A DNA stretch of 64,000 nucleotides, taken from the NCBI GenBank assembly GCA_038503065.1, contig JBCAMK010000001.1, positions 4,092,001 through 4,156,000 of the forward strand, read 5' to 3'. The translations under genes and the position numbers were made by a program. Below are positions 46,301 through 60,700 of this stretch, one piece after another. Below the pieces are notes generated by a model that was not told the DNA's origin, made no database searches, and worked only from the letters and a program-made list of their open reading frames with translations. Positions within the stretch are counted from its first letter, which is position 1, and each line of letters begins with the position of its first letter. This DNA comes from Paragyromitra xinjiangensis. Taxonomy: Eukaryota > Ascomycota > Pezizomycetes > Pezizales > Discinaceae.

Positions 46301-49300
46301 CTATCGTCGCTGCATCCCGTTAGCCGCCTACCCAATTGGGTATCTATATTTCCTTCGTATTATTGCGCAAGTGGTCGAAGCTTCTTGCCCATCGAGGCCA
46401 GACCCCTGTCTTTTGTTCGGAAGAACCTGTGGGGTTGGTGAGTCAAGCACGTGGGAGCAATGCACCCCCGTTTATTCTTACTCAATCCGCCTGGTTTTCG
46501 CTAAAATTTTGTTGGTGTTGAGGATGATCGTCCTCCTGTAAGGGCGCACCGCCCAGGAAATTTTAGACTACACCAAAATATGGCCTATCAGGTTCTCCGA
46601 TCGCTAGGTTTTGAAACATGACACTCAAATCGATCTCATATTCGTTCAACGGCTTCAAGCTTACGATCTGAGTCCCTCTAAACCGGCTCTTTTTGATATG
46701 CATGGCCCTAGGGTATGTGTAACTCTAAACGCATAATAATAAGCTTTGGGCCGATTGACACATCCCATTTTCGATTTTACCCTGGGAGAGTGAAATCGAG
46801 CGTCCCCCCAGCTATTGCGAGCATGTCTTCATGTTCAGCCTTATTGAGATCTTAAGGGTACATGATATGATTGACTTTCCATGGTGATAATCAACTGTCT
46901 TACTTTCTCTAGTTACTGTCTTGGGGATACATAACCCTATGTATGTTTTAGTTTTGCTCTAAGACCCGCCCGTTACATCGACTTTCATGGTCCAAACCTT
47001 TTTGACACAGCTAGCCAGCCACAAACACGGGATAGGCCTAATTGAGATGCCGTTTATTTACTATTTCAAACTCCTGGGACTGTCTTACACTATTTGCTTC
47101 TGACAGGAGCCTCCATCGGTGATATACCCATTTGCGAAATATTTTTCTTGCTCCTGGTGACTACTCTTCTTGGTTACCCGTTTTCGGGTCGAAAACACGT
47201 TGAAAAGAGATTGTTTAGCGGGGCGGTGCTTCTATGCTGATTGCATTGCAGCTGCGGAGACGGGTAATCATCCTTCCTAACTTTAGAGGGGGAGTGAAAT
47301 CTAAGCTGAGGTGAATTGGTAATGCTGGGAGTGACTCTTGCTGGGTGTAGGCTAGCTAAAGAATTAGCTAGGGCAACTTATTTCGCTCGTTTCACGATTA
47401 AGGGATTGAGATTCTGTCTGCTAGAGATTGAGTGGTTTATTGAATGAAAATACTAGAAACTCTTGCTGAGTAACGGTATATCTCAACCTTCTGGATTTGC
47501 TTCCGGAGTAACTCATACTCTCTATAGATCTAGTAAGTTTCTGCTCGAGCTAGCTTTCAGAGTGGCACTCCTAGAAAGTATACAGACTGCTAAGTACCAA
47601 TCCACGGTTTCTTTACTGCATCTTTGATTCTAGTCTTTTAGTGTTTGCCGAAACATCGGGATCTTCCCGAGGTCTTGATACCTTACCATAGCAGAGAGCC
47701 AAATTGGGGTATCAGCTGTCAAAAAAAAAGCAGCTGATCCCGATATAGTGATCAGTGTAACTTCGGTGTTAACAAGAGGTTGCCTCTCGGGTGCGAAAAT
47801 CAACTTTTCAGCGCTGTCGGTGTCGGTGTGAAGCCAATTTTCAATTTTATCTGGATACGATCCTTTTTTTTCTTCTTTTAAAGACACGAGATGCATTTGT
47901 GAGACAGCCGCGGGGGTTTTTTCTTTAAAAATATATTCACTAATTCTACGTATGTATCGATATATCATGATGACCGCTCAAATATTTGATCGCTGACCTC
48001 GGAGATGAATTTTCCCGCTGATAGTCGGACGGCGCCAAGGTTTTGCTACCCTCCCATATCCGTCTCACAAAGGAAAAAAAGGAGTATGGGAGCATCAAGA
48101 TTGTCTTGTCGTTAGAACAAAAACAGCGGGGTGACTTGTCATAGCAGTACCTGCACAAAAGGGATGCGTCTAGCTCAGAAAACAAACTGCACGGACTGTA
48201 GATAAACCAAAAACCTACTTGAGCTATTGGAAACCAAGGCCTAGGCTTTTTTCAGTTGCTGAAAAGGAGCATGTAAGGTATGGGAATCCTAATCAACCCA
48301 CCTCAAAACGTAATCAATGCATGTCGGTACTTCTATGGACAGCCTGAAAGTATTTTCGGCACCTGAGAGATTCGAGCTCAACTTGTGAACATAGCAATCT
48401 ATTATTTCTGAGAGATGCCTTAGCTATCAGTCAATACTTACAGTGACGATGAGTATTAGCTCTAGTTTGAAACTAGAATCACAGCCGATTGGGAGGTAGG
48501 TATCTTTGTCTTTTATTTGCAGATACGTAGGTACGTTAGCTTCATGCGCTTAACTGTAGTATTTGTACTTAAAAAGTTGTTCTTTCTCACGGGTACCTGT
48601 AATGATGCAACTGAGCTAGGCTTTAGCATCTAGCCTACGATTTTATCATCATGTACAAACCAACAATAAATCTATCACATAGATAGTTTCCGAAACGGTT
48701 ACCTCAAAATGTGAGTTTTTGTAATATCTTGTCGACACGTTGGCATGGGCGGAACTGACGCTGTGTTGAACGACGCAGGCTCTGACTGTATTATAGCCCT
48801 GTACTATTAAGATCATCACATTTGTCTCTAGATCTTCCCCCGCTGATCGAAGGATTATGATTGTAAAAGTTACACCGATGCATATGTTAGGACTCTTTTC
48901 AATATCATGGGGATTAATTGTGCATATTTGTCTTTTTCCTTTCAGTTTTGATTTAATACAAATATCCTATAAAGATAAGCCTGGATAAAATGAAACATCC
49001 GTGAATAATGTTCAATCTAAGCCTAAAGTTTATGCTACGGCTAGGTAGCTATAGTTCAAGATTAATAGACCGACATTTACCGAGTTCCTGGGACACTTGT
49101 TGAGTGGTGAATTAATGGTAATGATATTATCTTATCGTTGACTTTCTTAAATGATAATTTGGGGGGCTGGTAAAAGATTATGTGTGATGAAGCTACACAG
49201 AACTATACGATCAGTGGAGGTGCCAATACAAAGTCAACTCTAAGGTAACACAGCTTATGGACCTCTTGGATCGTAGCTTCGCGTTGACGGATATTTCTCC

Positions 49301-52300
49301 TTGCAAACTGAGGGAAAATAGCGGAAAACTTTCTTATGATAAACCCAGACAAAAGCGTTGAACCGTTGGACGTTAGATGAAAAAAACGTCAGAATATGAC
49401 TATAGCAACTAATATGCACTAGAATCTCAATAGAAAAGAAAGATGCAGCAACGGTTCGCCTCAAGAGGAACGCTATCGATCACACTTAATTGTGCTTGGT
49501 CTGAAATGGTGGAAAACTTGGCATGGAAGCTGATCGCTTGTTCTCACAGCCTTGGATCTCCCGGGTGGTGAGGAGCACCAAATCTGTCAAGATGTTGGGG
49601 GCACCGATAAACCGAAAAGAATAGCAATCATCGGTATATACCGCGTGAATAGTGACGCATCAGATTCTTATCAGCGATGAAGTGGTTCCTAGCAGGATCA
49701 GGGCATTTGAGCTCATGACCTGCACCCCACTCGAAATACAGACATAGGAGGATCGATAAGGGATTGTATCTCCTTTAGTTAGTATAGGAACATTTTGTTC
49801 TGTTCACGATCGTGGCCTGGGTGAGTTGGCGGACATCTGTTTGTAACGTCTTCTGCGGGAATAAGTCTTGCGTTTGGGTTTCCGACGGAGCTGCTATATT
49901 TCCTGCAAGTTTTACTGAATATTTGCTTATCTTTATCCCTCGTATTTTATACTCATGCTATCATATTAGCTTTCTATAGCTCTCTTGAATATACATTCTG
50001 GGTCGTATCTTTATGAGCAATAAACTTACGAGCTGATAAAAAAAGGGTAGTTCGTTGGGCTGAACTTGGAACTCAAACAGGATCTCCTATCTTCTATTCG
50101 CGAGATAAAAACAGTGCTCTTAATACCGATGATAGCCATACTCAACCATGCAAGGCGAGGGACTCTATCTAATCTTTGGATGCATGGACCGGATAGCCCG
50201 GGCACCTGGAAACTGGAAACTGGAAATATAGGACGTTGAAAATTCGTTGAAGCATAATGGATGAAGGTGAATACGCAATTTTAGCCTCAGATTTCATGAA
50301 ACAAGCTTTCGGCGAAGCAATGGTGCCACATATCTCTGAAAGGCATACATAGTGGTAGTTCTTGTTAGTTATGTGTATCGCCTGACTTGTAGGTCGCCGT
50401 ACTGTGCGTGATTTACAACAACACCTTAGGATCCCCCACTATAACTATTCAGAGTATACGTATATTTTATCTTTCGAAGAAATAATCTTGCGTTTGATTT
50501 ACTCTGTAGGTGAACTTTCCTCATGTGATCAATTACTTGAACCAATGATAGCGATCGGCCTCCAGCTAACCATGAACGTTATGAGAGGGGCTACATTCGG
50601 ATTGATATAGTTGGCTTTTAATCCCATGTGCATCGCAGCTTTTCACACTTAGGTAAGCCTTGGTGAAAGATCGACGATAGATCGAAGGACGGCTGTTCCC
50701 CGAAAGCGCCTTTCTTGGGGATTTTAGAAGTACGTTTTCATTGAGACTGAAAATGCTTTCTCTTGCCATCATGATCAGCTTACTTGCTGCATTTTTTTCG
50801 TCTTGGGCCAAGTCCGCCCGAATTCTGGAAGACAGTCAACGTCCAGGCAGCAGATCCTAACCTTTCCCCGGCCGAGAACTACATGTAATAGGTAGCCGAG
50901 AAACAGCTTGCAACTCAGATCCTCCTGTGAACCCTGCTCCCATGTGGCCGCACTGAATGAATACGCAGCACGTTGATTCGAATCAAATCACATATCACCT
51001 TTTGTGGAGACGTGTACTTGCAACCAGAATATCGCGAGTCCCGTGACCTTCAACGGTACTGGCGGTGAGAATTGAAAATAAAAAGCGCTTTAAGCTCAGA
51101 CATTTAGGGATGCGTCGGCTGGCACGTAACACCGTGCCCGAGCGAAGTGTCATGCGTAGATCCAGGAACCAATGAAAGCCACTACCGCTTGCTTTCTCGG
51201 ACGCGTTCGCTTGGCTCAGGACATGCCTGGCAGCTGCTTTGGCGCGCCGAGGGTCCGAGAGCCCTCCGGAACGCGACATCCCGGGACTGTTGGAGAAAAG
51301 TAAACGCCAAACAGGACAAAACTGGTCTGGAGTCTGGTTTCCCGAACAAGACCGGGTAGTAAAGAGAATGTAAAGTACATGAATGCAGGGTGGGGGTGTA
51401 ACATGGGAGTGTTGGTGTTTTAACAAAAGACGAGTGATAAACTATGTATCGCGCTTGATGATCCAACACTAACGGTATCTGGTCGCGTTAGGGCTACAAA
51501 TTCGAGATAAGGATAAGGATTTGGTTTTTTGGTCAGGAGATTTTAGCTCTTGGGACGCTTATACTGAAGTTGGTAGTGTAGGGGTGGCTAGGCTTTTGGA
51601 GTTTCTTTTAACAGTATAATGCGTAGGCGTTAATTTTGATTGCTAAATCTTACAAAGACTTGTTATGATCTGGATCTTGCCATATCAATGGGGTAATTTC
51701 GCTGCAAGGAAGGATATTTTCTTTTTTCGGTTCGCCTCTTGATCGATACCTACTTGTATTCAGCGAGTAAACCCTAACACGGCGTAATTTTGATACAGAA
51801 GCTGTTTCTGCTTACCCAGGTCCTAGTTACATCATCTTATGCTACGCACTAATTTCGGTAAGAGTCTTTAATTTACGGGAGAAATTGATATATGTCATCC
51901 CTATTAACTGGCGAACCACCTGTAGGCACTGTTTTACATTAAGGGGTTATGGATTAGGCACCTGCAGGGTCTTTAAATAGATCGAGTGCTGTTACTCACA
52001 ATCTTTTTTGTTTATCAAACCTATTTAAAACTTCAAGCAGATTCAAGGAGAAGGGCGCGGAAGACATAACAACTCATAGGGTTTGCTCCGGTTGCAGCTT
52101 TTTCCTAGGTTCACGGTCGTGGTTCTCTCTTTTCCATGTAAAAAACTGGTGATCCCTGTTTTCCGTATGTTTGAATGTTCCGGGATTATCATTCGTTCTA
52201 ATATTAATACGCGTAGTGCTGGAAAGGTTTTATCGAAGATCTGAGCTGCGTAGATATCCTTTCTATTCTTTGGGAAAAGTATAACACAAATACACTTAAA

Positions 52301-55300
52301 TAGTAATCTGAAACCCCATACTTCGATCCTTTCTAGGTAACAAACTGTACAGTTTTATAGTTTGTATTAATTAGTGATATATATGTGGATTAGGTCCTAA
52401 TCTTATAAGAATTTTGAAGTATGGATCCTTTCCTTTTATCCTGGGTGGGTTTGCTATGTATGGGCGTATGGGGTGAGGATAGGAGGTCAACAACACTAAG
52501 AGGTAAAATGATCTAGATCTTTTCTGCAGTTGTTACTTTTTCGTTTCAACTTCGCCGCATACGCTTGTGCCATATGTGCCTCCAAACTTAGGCCTCCTAG
52601 ATACACAAAATTACTTTGTGCAGGCCTTTCTCTTCGATTTTATATTAGATCAACGGGAGAAGGGTTTGGATAATGTTTCAGGTTGATAGTGTGCACATGT
52701 TTATCGGGGATGCTCATCTTGGGGTGCATTTCACTCACCTAAAGATCTTCAAAGCTACATGTACTAATAGGGGCTATGGTTTTTTTGGGGAAATTTAACG
52801 GTTTTAACCTGTTAGCTTGGGCTTTATGGAAACTGCTAGAGAAGAAATCCGGCACTTAACAATATGTATCATTGTGGAGAGTTTGTGCTTAAGACAAGGT
52901 GGGCCTTAATTGGCGCTAGTTCGTTTATCCGGGGTAATTGCCATCACCTAAATATCACGTTCAAAGCAATTATTCTCGAATCGTTATACTTGATACACAC
53001 TGCCTTCAAGGGGAATTTCCTGCATCATTGGAACAGAAATGGGTTGCGAACGCCACATAATCTCCAAATGGAGGCTTGGATAATCTTTTCGAAGCTGCTG
53101 CGGGCGTATCGTGAATTGGGCTAAGATCCCGGTTCTTGAAGTTGCGCCTCCAAGTAAACAGCATGTATCTATGCGGTCTGCTGCCGGCTAATGGATCTGG
53201 ACGCCGGTCGAAAAACGTAAATAGTGGTAGTAATATTACTATCTTTCTCCTGATATCTATTGTCGAGATAAACGAAGAATTTTTCGGAGTTTGTCATTCA
53301 GATCAAGGAGCGCTATATGCTGTGTACGTAGCGAAAGCAGGGCGTAGGTGTTTGTATACATGTAGTTATATTTTAAGGTTCTTTGGAAGTTGGAGATAAA
53401 GCACATTGACAAGGGTAGAGTTTTCTGAATTGAGTATTGATAACGGAATCGCCTTAAGTCCGGGGTACCCTAAAGACCCGGAAAGACAACACAACCCCAC
53501 TTCTTAGAGTGCGCTAATGCACTCTGCACATTTTCTCGTGGGTAGAATACCTATTGTACTAGCTGACATTTTCGGGGCAAGCAGTTTAGTGTTTCACAAA
53601 CCGATGCCGGATCCCCGGAATCCATAATTTTTCTCATTGGTTGCTTTTCTTCCGAGAATTCGGTAGTATGTAGGCCATATCGTTGACTTCGAAGCGTGGC
53701 TATGGCATGTGGGCGTGCAGGATGTGAAAGTTGTAATTGTTTAGGAGGCTGGAGGGAAACCTCTCCTTCCTTGGTAATGGATTTAAACCACTGCCATGGA
53801 AGAGTGTATTGTGAGTCTGGAGAATCTAAGCTTGACCGCTGGGCTGAGGTAACTGAGGGTTGTAGCACAACGCAATTGTGCGGCAAAACACACGAGATCA
53901 GGTTTTCAAGCAATTGTGACTAAGTAAAGGTTTTAGCGAATATCACCCGCTGGCAGGTATAGTACAGAAGCCTAGCGGGAACGCAAAGATCCTAACTTAT
54001 CATATGATACTTACCTTTGGGCTTAATTTTATGATGGAATGGTTTTTCATGTACTAAAAATTTTTGACTAACTAGAATGTAAGGTCGGGGGGTGTACTTC
54101 GTGAAAATTAAGCTGTGATGGGTTAGCGTTTTAGGTCTCTGTAATATCTTGTGTTCGTGGGCAGTGTTTTCCTGCTGTCCGCTCACGGAGGAAGGGCTTT
54201 AAGACTCTGGATCCATGTAGCTGTACTGTATGAAAGAGTTCGTGGTGGGAAGTTTAAAGTCGCATTCTCCTGGCATCTTTACAACTAAGCTGGGGCCAAT
54301 CAAGTCTAGTTTAGGAACTGCTTCTGCACCAATTTTGGTTAAGGTTGCAACTCTGGATACCTTTTGGGAAATGATAGATCTAGCGTGAACCCCCTACCAT
54401 CTACTATCTTTTCCTTCTGCCTAGGCTGTGAGTTCTAGAGACGTTATGATTGATGGGTCTTCCTTATGCTCCAGTTAATTTGGGTAGAAGCATTATGAGT
54501 AATACAGCCCATTTCGCTCTGGGTGAGTAGGGAAGAGCTTATTGCAATTGGTTCTGTGCAATCAAGTTGTACTATCGTGTGTTATTTGATTACTTGTTTC
54601 ACTGTTAATACTTTTCGAAGTCGTTTCTCCTGCTTCTTAAAGAAAGATTACATGAGAGCTACCCCTATGTTGGTCTCTGCCCACATGATCGAGCCGATTT
54701 CGTTCCAGTTCTTAGCCTTCCTTAAGACGAGTCTGAATCGGCGAACTCTGTGCAGACTCTTAAGGTGCGGACTGATATCAAAATGAAAGTTGAGGCTGCA
54801 GCTTGCAAGTGGGGCGTGTGTGGGGGGCTAGCTGTGTCGAGGCCTCCTCATATTGCATATTTTATTTATGCCAAGATAGCCCACGATTCGTGCCTCTTGG
54901 GACCTGGGGTATTTTCTGGGCTTGGTTCTCGGTTATGCCTCCCAGTCAGTTGAAGACTGTGGTTGATGTGCCCTGAGTTTCATGCGGCTCGAGCTTTTCA
55001 TATGCTTAGAACATTTGTTTGTATGGTTCTCCAGTCGTTGGGGTTTGTCCATGCATGAAAGTGAAGATGCTTTGATTCCGAGAGCCCCTGAAATAAGGAA
55101 AACTTCAAATTTCAATAATCACGCCATTTGTGTTCCAGGTTTGCCGAGCCGCTATAGGTGAGTGATGAAACATGAAGCGGAAGTGAGATTCAGTGCATCT
55201 ACTCGCTTCAATTACCTCGACAGAACGTTGAAGATTGAAGTTGGATGGAGTTATTCGGTATCGGCATTTGGGGGATGTCGCAATACAATGCATTCTGAGG

Positions 55301-57798
55301 TGAGTGGTAGCAGATTTAAACTTCGAACACTGTTTTGGTCTGTGCGCTAGGATCGCCTTTGGATTATCAGTCTCGGGTTATATTTAGTGTAACGGCTCTC
55401 ACTCCGCATGCGGTATCTACGTGTCGTCGCCCGTTATGGTAAACAGGAATCCCATTTCTTCCTCAAAAGGAGAATGATCTTCTGAATTACATAGGTGTCT
55501 CATCATGGTTTATTTTGTAATAACCATAGTTGACGTTTTCCTTGTTTGTTTAACATGTCTTCACGTTGGCCCTTTCTACGATAATGTCAATTAAATGGGA
55601 GGTAATCCTAAGAGGTACATGTATCCAGTCAGGAGGCAGATATCAAATAAACGTCAAGGAAGAACTCGAGGTTGCTTTTGCTGCTGCATCATGTGGTGTT
55701 TACTGGTAAACAAATAGCTTTGTAAAATGGCCCAGGCCCCGCGTGCTATCCAAAATTCGCACCGAATCTATGGTTTTTATGGGGTGCAATTGCGCAAAGC
55801 TTAAGGCAGCCCATTTCGCAAACGTCATTAATTTATGAGCACGTATGTAGCCTGCCTGAATTTCTTGTGCATGACAGGACCCGAATATAAATGATGCGCG
55901 ATACCCTACTTGTATAGACCTAAAAGAATTGCCTGGATAGCTCTGAGGGCCCCTGTCTCAATGGCTGGATTTGTCTTTATGGCTATCAAGCTTCTGATTG
56001 TGATGATCGAAACTGACCAGGATTCTAGAATCAATCGGGTAGTCTTTTTGGGTTTCTGCGGTAGTTTTGATGCAAAATTTCTCTGCTAATTAGTCACTGG
56101 CGATAACTATAGACTAGGAGGGCAACCCGCCCACACACACAAGCTGTCACATTTGCCAACGATCACCTTGATCGGTTTCCTCTGTGGAGCACAAGCGAAC
56201 TTCGAACGAAAGCTCTCGTAAAGATCGCCTGATACAATAGCCTTCTCACCACTATAACGTTGGTTAAGTATATATAGCTATAAGTTCCTATGCCGCAGGC
56301 GCTTAGCAAACCCCGATTCTCTTTCATACTTTCTATTTGTTCATAGAACTTTTGCTTGCGTATGTCCCGCTGCTACCGAACGCCACCAATAAGGGGTATA
56401 TATTCCATGCACGAACAGATATGTAGCTAGATAGATAGCGAAATATTTTAGAGCTAAGAGAAAATCTTGCAAAACCTTGCTAGTTACCTCCTCTGCTATG
56501 GTGGTAGACTTGTATACAATTGTGACGCAATCTTCGAGTTTACAGCTGAGCGGTATCGGATGTCTTAGCAATACTTTCATCGAGGCTTGAATTGGTTATC
56601 GAGAGAGATACTATGGGTAGCAAAACCGGGAAGATTTTAGCCTATCATCATCGATCAAGTAGTGGGTGTTGGCCCGCCCCGCGGGCTGAGCTTCCGACAG
56701 CCTCAGAGGACGATAGAAGTATAGTCGCACATAGAAGATCACTAGAAGACTTCCCGTCTGGATATTGAGGCTTCAGGAGGGATTCTAGAGAATATTGGTC
56801 GGCTTCTGCCGGTCGCAGCCCAAAGTCTTGCTAAAGGAGGTACCTTCTAGATCTGTTGAGTGTTTCGCTGTAAACCCTTCAGGAGAAGATATGATAAAAA
56901 AGGTGCAAGATAGAATGAGTCGGGAGTTCCCACCGCAGATTTAGCGAACCCCTCAACAATTCTATGCTGCCGAGGGCATTGCAAAGGTCTTGGAAAGTTC
57001 TGATTCCGAGGATAACTTTGTTAATCTTGGGCTTTTTTGTTGGATGAATTCCTAGCGCTAACTAGCTTCCTAAGATAAAAATAGCTACGGGTTGAAACGA
57101 TTCTCTATTCTTTTTGTTCCTCCTTAATTGAATCTCTAGGCACTTACGAGAAGGTAATGAGTAATGTGGGATAAACAGATTTGGTCGAAATCGCTTCACA
57201 TGCACGCATATTATGGAGCTAACGTCAATGATTGATCGGCGGGTGGGTAACAGACCGGTAGAGCCTTTTGGTTCTGAAATTATCTGGATATCAATGCGTG
57301 TACACGTGTACAATGTTTCCATCTCGATATTATTTGGGTGTTATCCCGAGTGGCTATGGCTTGGGGCTGTTTGGAAGTCTAGATGTGACTACAGGAGGCT
57401 AACCCTAGCCCAGAGGGAAAGCAAATTCTATCCCCAATCGATTAGGTAAGAGAAAGTGCGATTCTAGGTAGATGGGTTTAAAGATAATGTGGGGTCCGTA
57501 TTTGGTGCTGATCGCCAAGGTTTCAAGGATTTGTGTATGTCTTCTTTGTTTCGAAAGTCAATGGCAAGAGCTTAGTCTGTATACGTAGCATCTGGCTTGT
57601 CTATTGAGACAATGAAACTTAACAATGTTAACGAAGAACAATATTAAGACTTCTCAAAAGAGTTAAGCGTTGTAACTAAGCTAATATTCGCCTGGCGTTC
57701 TATGGTCTTTGGTTTTGTGTACCTTACATCTTTAGTGATTCCAATATTTTTCAAAAAAAATCACCACAAGGAGCCCTTCTAGCCACCGAGGAATAGCC
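43392..57798. other. 14.4 kb region without a recognised intact gene
   Basis: All frames are interrupted at short intervals; the longest is 153 codons (44677-45138). Items seen: a possible adenylation-domain relic (45307-45470, listed separately), TACATGTA palindromes at 50880, 52756, 53357 and 55616, a short CTGGAAA triplication near 50207, and poly-T/poly-A runs near 44730-44780. I saw no transposase, reverse transcriptase, LTR pair, tRNA or 5S rRNA. The promoter of the NIT4-like factor must lie at the left edge and that of STE6 at the right edge. The rest may be decayed sequence or long non-coding transcription units. Confidence 0.55.
45307..45470 (+). pseudogene. Possible relic of an adenylation-domain C-terminal end
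   Basis: One frame reads YAFPTYASRSVTILSSVPKN then ATGKLDHPSRHVP. The order P-YA-P-V...P-N-GK-D-P resembles the end of adenylation domains in Lys2 (aminoadipate reductase) and NRPS-like enzymes, where a catalytic Lys sits in the NGK-D motif. No other adenylation, carrier or reductase motif was found on either side, and upstream codons contain stops. The match is short and may be chance. Confidence 0.25.
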
Positions 57799-60700
57799 AT
57801 GGGATCAGAACCAGAAAGTATAACATCCCCAGAAATTAGAGAAAAACTTCTAGACGATGAGGAGGATGAGTGTTATGATCATGGCTGGATATCGCTCTTT
57901 AACTTCACCGAAAAACAACATATGTTCGCTTTCATGGCAGCGATATTTTTCGCTATCCTCAGCGGCCTTGTGATACCTGCGATGGCTATTATCATGGGAA
58001 AGACATTTGGGTCGTTTGCGGCATTTGGCGCAGATGAAATAAATTCAGATCAGTTAATTTTGCAAGTTACGTCGCAGATTCTTGTGCTGGCAACATTGGG
58101 AACTGGAAGTTGGTTTATGAATGGCGCGTTTTTTACTAGTTGGCTGATTTTTGGGGAGTTGCAAGCTAAAGCAGCGAGGGAAAAGCTGTTCGAGGGCTTG
58201 GTAGATAAAGATATGGAATGGTTTGATATGAGGAAGAGCGGTGTCGCAAGCTTGATATCGAGAGTTCAGACGTATGAAACTAATCTTTTTTTCTTTTACC
58301 TCTGAGGGGGGCTTCTTTTGTCTTTTCACAAGGAAGAAATTGACATTTGATATTATCTAGTCAAACAAGAGAACTCCAAATGGCAGTTTCACAACCGTTG
58401 GGATTTTCAATACAGGCGATTGTTACTGCGACAGTCTGCATTTCCGTAGCCATATACACTTGCTGGTCTTTAACTCTCGTTATCGTTGTTGGGATGCCAC
58501 TCGCATTGGCATTTCTCGCAGTTGCGTCTGCTCGAATACAACCCCACATAGACGCTCAAAAAGCCCATCTCGCAGAAGCAACCCGGGCAGCGAATAGAGC
58601 TTTCACAGCTATAGAAACAGTCAAAGCGTTCAATGGACAACGCTGCGAGCGGAGTACTTTTTCAGCTGCTATAGCCCGGGCGGCGAAAGCGTATAGGGAA
58701 CAAGCACACGGAAACGCCATGATAATTGGGTTCATCAGGTTGATTACTTTGTCTATGTTTGTGCAAGGATTCTGGTATGGTAGTCGGCTTGTGAGGAAAG
58801 GTCAGGCAAGTGCCGAGGATGTTATGACTACGTTTTGGTCGTGCCTGATGGCTACACAGTCGCTGGAGTTGATCTTGCCACAGATGATCCTCTTAGAAAA
58901 AGGGCGAGCTGCTGGAGCTGGTCTAAAAGCATTGCTAGTAAAATTTGAGAGAGGAAAACAAGTTTATAATATGAGAGGCGGGACTGTCCCAGAGAAATGT
59001 GATGGGAAAATTGAGATCCGAGATGTAAGTTCAGGCACCATGAAATTTGGTATATATTTCTAGACTAATTTATCGGATCAGGTTTCTTTTGCATACCCGT
59101 CGCGTCCAGAACAGCTTGCACTTGACGGTGCTAGCTTCTTCATCCCATCTCATGAAACTACATTTATCATTGGGAAGAGTGGCTCCGGGAAAAGCACCCT
59201 CGGAAATCTAATTCTGAAAGCCTACGAGCCGTTATCGGGTACAATTACTTTTGATGGCAATCCTCTTCAGTGTATCGATTCTGAGTGGTTACGGAAAAAC
59301 GTGACCCTTGTTCAGCAACAAACCGTTTTATTCAATGAGACCATCTTCCGAAACATCGCCTTCGGGAGAAAAGATTATGAAAATGCCACTCGGGAACAAG
59401 TTCGAGAATCTTGTCGGATGTCCATGCTAGAAGCTACACTTTGCGAGCTTCCTCTAGGGTCTGATACTCTCGTTGGCGTTGGGGGGGCTGCGTTATCTGG
59501 AGGTCAACGTCAGCGGGTGAGACATGATAATACCAGTTTGTTGCCAAGTGAACGTTACTGACCAGAATCTACTTACAGGTCGCTCTAGCCCGTGCAATTA
59601 TCCGAAATGCCCCTGTACTGATACTCGATGAAGCTACTAGTGCCCTCGATTATAGGAATAGATCCTTAGTGATGGATGCAATTCACACGTGGAGAAGGGG
59701 GAAAACAACAATCATAATCACACATGACATAACACAAATCGAACCAAAAGACTTTGTCTATATCCTTGAGAAAGGACGAGTCGTCCAAGATGGTTACAGA
59801 TCCGATCTGGAACATAAATCTGGTCCCTTTCAGTCTTTTGTGCAAGCGTTTGACGGCAAGGAGAAAAGGAGAGGGAATTCACTTATCCCTGAACTGGAAC
59901 TAGATTATGAAAGCGAAGATGATATTTCTGTAGTGGATTCTATGGAAAGGGGGGTTTTTGGGGTATCCACTGAATCCTTAGGGAACTCCAGCCCGGATCT
60001 CGAATCTCTGCTGGAAGAGAAAAAGAGAAGGCTCAAGCGGCAGATATCGTTTTCGCCCTCGATAGGGATAGAGATGATACATCTTCCCACAACAGAGACA
60101 CGAAATAAAAGCCGATCGAAGCTCTTTGATCGAAGGTTTAGAGGAAAGAGATCCCATTTTGACCACGCACCTCCGTCTCCAACAATCAAGATAGGGGCTG
60201 TTCCTGGAGCTTCTAAGAGAAAGCCCGTCAGAAGCTTTGAGCCGAAGGAGCTCACACTCAAGCAGATATTTGGTACTATCTGGCCCTCGCTGAATTTAGC
60301 AAACAGATTTATCCTCGTGATAGGTTTCACGGCAGCCTTTTTGCACGCCGCAGCAACACCAGCGTTTTCATTTGCACTTGCTAGACTTCTGCATTCGTTC
60401 TTTGAACCGAAAACCCCTGCTTCTGAATCAACTAGGTGGTCGTTAATAGTCCTTGGGATCGCCGCCACAGATGCGATAAATAGCTACCTTGTATACTACC
60501 TCTTGGAATCTGTTGCTCAATCCTGGGTGGATGTGCTCCGTATAAAATCTATAACTCGAATTCTAGATCAACCTCGCGTGTGGTTCGATGAGAACGCTGT
60601 GGGGGCGATAATAGACGATATTGAGAAGAATGCCGAAGAGATGAAAAATCTTCTTGGGCGGTTTGCCGGTTACGCGTTCGTCGGCATTTTCATGATGCTC

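Noticed and set aside
50995..51426. 143-codon minus-strand frame in the gene desert
   Set aside because: Composition is unremarkable, no domain or splice partner, overlaps other open frames.
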